DNA from: Bog-756 sp963835465
Lineage (GTDB): Bacteria > Actinomycetota > Acidimicrobiia > Acidimicrobiales > RAAP-2
Reading direction: 5' to 3'
DNA length: 64,000 bases
Assembly (NCBI GenBank): GCA_963835465.1
Contig: CAWIFR010000007.1
Coordinates: 1-64,000 of the forward strand
Below the pieces are notes generated by a model. The model did not search any database. It was given only the letters and a program-made list of their open reading frames with translations, and was not told where the DNA came from. Of the stretch, positions 62,988-64,000 are shown piece by piece (the first letter of the stretch is position 1; every line of letters starts with the position of its first letter). The position numbers and the translations under genes are program-made.

Positions 62988-63956
62988 TCAGGGGATCAGC
63001 AGGACCCGCCCAAAGGCTTGGCGGCTCTCAATGAAGGCGTGGGCCTCGGCGGCCTCTTCGAGGCGGAACGTCCGGTCCACGACGACGCGGAGCCGGCCGG
63101 CGGCAAGGTCGTCGAGATGTCCGGCGATCATGGCGTGGGCCCGCCTCCCGAGGAACAGCTCTGTGCCCAGGAAGTACCCAACCAGGGTCTGGTTGTTCCC
63201 CCGCATGGTGGCGATGTCAAGGAGGCTCGGGACCTCTCGACCGGCATCGCCGAAGGTGACGCACCGCCCCCGGTAGGCCAGGCAGTGGAGGCTCTTTTGG
63301 AGGTTTGAGCCTCCGACCGAGTCGACGATCACGTCCGCCCCCCGCCCGTCGGTGGCTTGGCGGACGGCATCCACGAAGTCGACCACCGTGTAGTCGATGC
63401 CGACATCGAGACCGAGCGGCACCAGGCGGTCCAGCCGGTCAGGGCTCGAGGCCGTGGCCAGGACCCGGGCCCCCGCCCGCTTGGCCAGCTGGATGGCGGC
63501 GACCCCCACGCCGCTGGCGCCGGCATGGATGAGCGCGGTCTCGCCGGGCTGCAGACGGCCAAACTCGAAGAGACAATCGTCGGCCGTACCGAAGGGCACA
63601 GGCACACAGGCGGCCTCCTCGGTGGCCAAGCCAGGTGGGATGACCCAGCAGAACGGCTCGGCCACGGCCCGCAGCTCGGCGTGGGAACCATCCATCCCCA
63701 CCGTGACCACCCGATCGCCGACGGCCACTTGGGCGACCGCCTGGCCGACGGCCACCACCGTTCCCGCACACTGGTAGCCGACGATGTGGGGTATCGCGGT
63801 CATGGCACCACCCAGCCGGTTGAGCGTGTCGCCACCCTCGATGCTGATTGCCTCGACCTTGACCAGCACGTCGCCGTCCCCGATGGTCGGGTCGGCAACG
63901 TCCTCGTACCGGAAGACGTCAGGACCACCGGTCTCGTAGTACACGGCTGCTCGCAT
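62988..63956 (-). CDS. NADPH:quinone reductase-like zinc-independent MDR dehydrogenase
   Basis: 322 residues. MRAAVYYETGGPDVFRYEDV is the family start. GDVLVKVEAISI, IVGYQCAGTVVAVGQAVAQV, the cofactor loop ALIHAGASGVGVAAIQLAKR (AxxGVG form typical of quinone reductases) and VIVDSVGGSNLQKSLHCLAY follow. No zinc-ligand cysteines are seen, fitting the QOR subgroup. It probably reduces quinones or enones using NADPH. The ATG at 63956 is at the right edge of the window with a GGAG upstream (63959-63965 region). Confidence 0.93.
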   Translation of the reverse strand: MRAAVYYETGGPDVFRYEDVADPTIGDGDVLVKVEAISIEGGDTLNRLGGAMTAIPHIVGYQCAGTVVAVGQAVAQVAVGDRVVTVGMDGSHAELRAVAEPFCWVIPPGLATEEAACVPVPFGTADDCLFEFGRLQPGETALIHAGASGVGVAAIQLAKRAGARVLATASSPDRLDRLVPLGLDVGIDYTVVDFVDAVRQATDGRGADVIVDSVGGSNLQKSLHCLAYRGRCVTFGDAGREVPSLLDIATMRGNNQTLVGYFLGTELFLGRRAHAMIAGHLDDLAAGRLRVVVDRTFRLEEAAEAHAFIESRQAFGRVLLIP

Positions 63957-64000
63957 CGGTGACTCCTCGATCGTTCGACCGTGCCACCTTAGGCAAGGCC

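Overview
The window is GC-rich, dense DNA with actinobacterial hallmarks. These include a mec-cysO-cysM sulfur-carrier operon, GTG/TTG starts with overlapping GTGA/ATGA junctions, a deazaflavin (F420)-type nitroreductase, DUF2630, DUF2510 and DUF4388 proteins, and a secreted NlpC/P60 hydrolase built on tandem 'YW-VASDGGVF' repeats. That repeat style, together with a heliorhodopsin, many acyl-CoA/SDR genes and twin GGDEF-EAL proteins, suggests the class Acidimicrobiia. This is inference from gene content; there is no rRNA in the window to confirm it.

Layout. 1-11.4 kb: a partial P-loop NTPase gene, a LuxR-type regulator remnant, a frameshifted heliorhodopsin, two phytanoyl-CoA-dioxygenase-like genes, a polytopic membrane protein, an IS30 remnant, tRNA-Val, a DUF2127 protein, an iron-permease-like protein, tRNA-Cys, a family-4 glycosyltransferase and the 5' part of glnD. 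Many genes here carry one or more single-base frameshifts although the protein stays conserved in each frame, which looks more like poor consensus sequence than decay. 11.4-22 kb: housekeeping genes, namely the rest of glnD, an L,D-transpeptidase, an enoyl-CoA hydratase, DUF4388 and DUF2510/4190 proteins, rdgB-rph-MBL-cysM-cysO-mec on the minus strand, and smpB-ssrA (tmRNA) on the plus strand.

21.9-30.4 kb is an accessory region beginning exactly at the 3' end of ssrA. It holds three copies of a ~145 bp hairpin-bearing repeat and a two-gene mobile element (a DDE-type transposase translationally coupled to a tyrosine-recombinase-like protein with no visible catalytic tyrosine). It also holds a decayed second copy of that element, an IS256 remnant, a nitroreductase, a RibD/DHFR-like reductase, a response regulator lacking its phospho-acceptor, and a PAS-HD-GYP protein. 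30.4-36 kb: conserved hypotheticals, two SAM-methyltransferase-like proteins, a frameshifted family-39-type glycosyltransferase and IS scraps. This looks like a surface-glycan island.

36-64 kb: sugar salvage (GlcNAc-kinase family plus GH4 glycosidase), a Thr/Pro-rich anchored protein, an ATP-grasp enzyme, formate-THF ligase, an acyl/xenobiotic metabolism stretch (hydrolases, acyl-CoA dehydrogenase, SDRs), the repeat-bearing NlpC/P60 protein, a GGDEF/EAL remnant, an MFS exporter, a Coq4-like protein, a Gfo/Idh oxidoreductase, a sphingosine-phosphate-lyase-like PLP enzyme, two complete GGDEF-EAL proteins and a quinone oxidoreductase. No CRISPR array, prophage structural genes or rRNA genes were seen.
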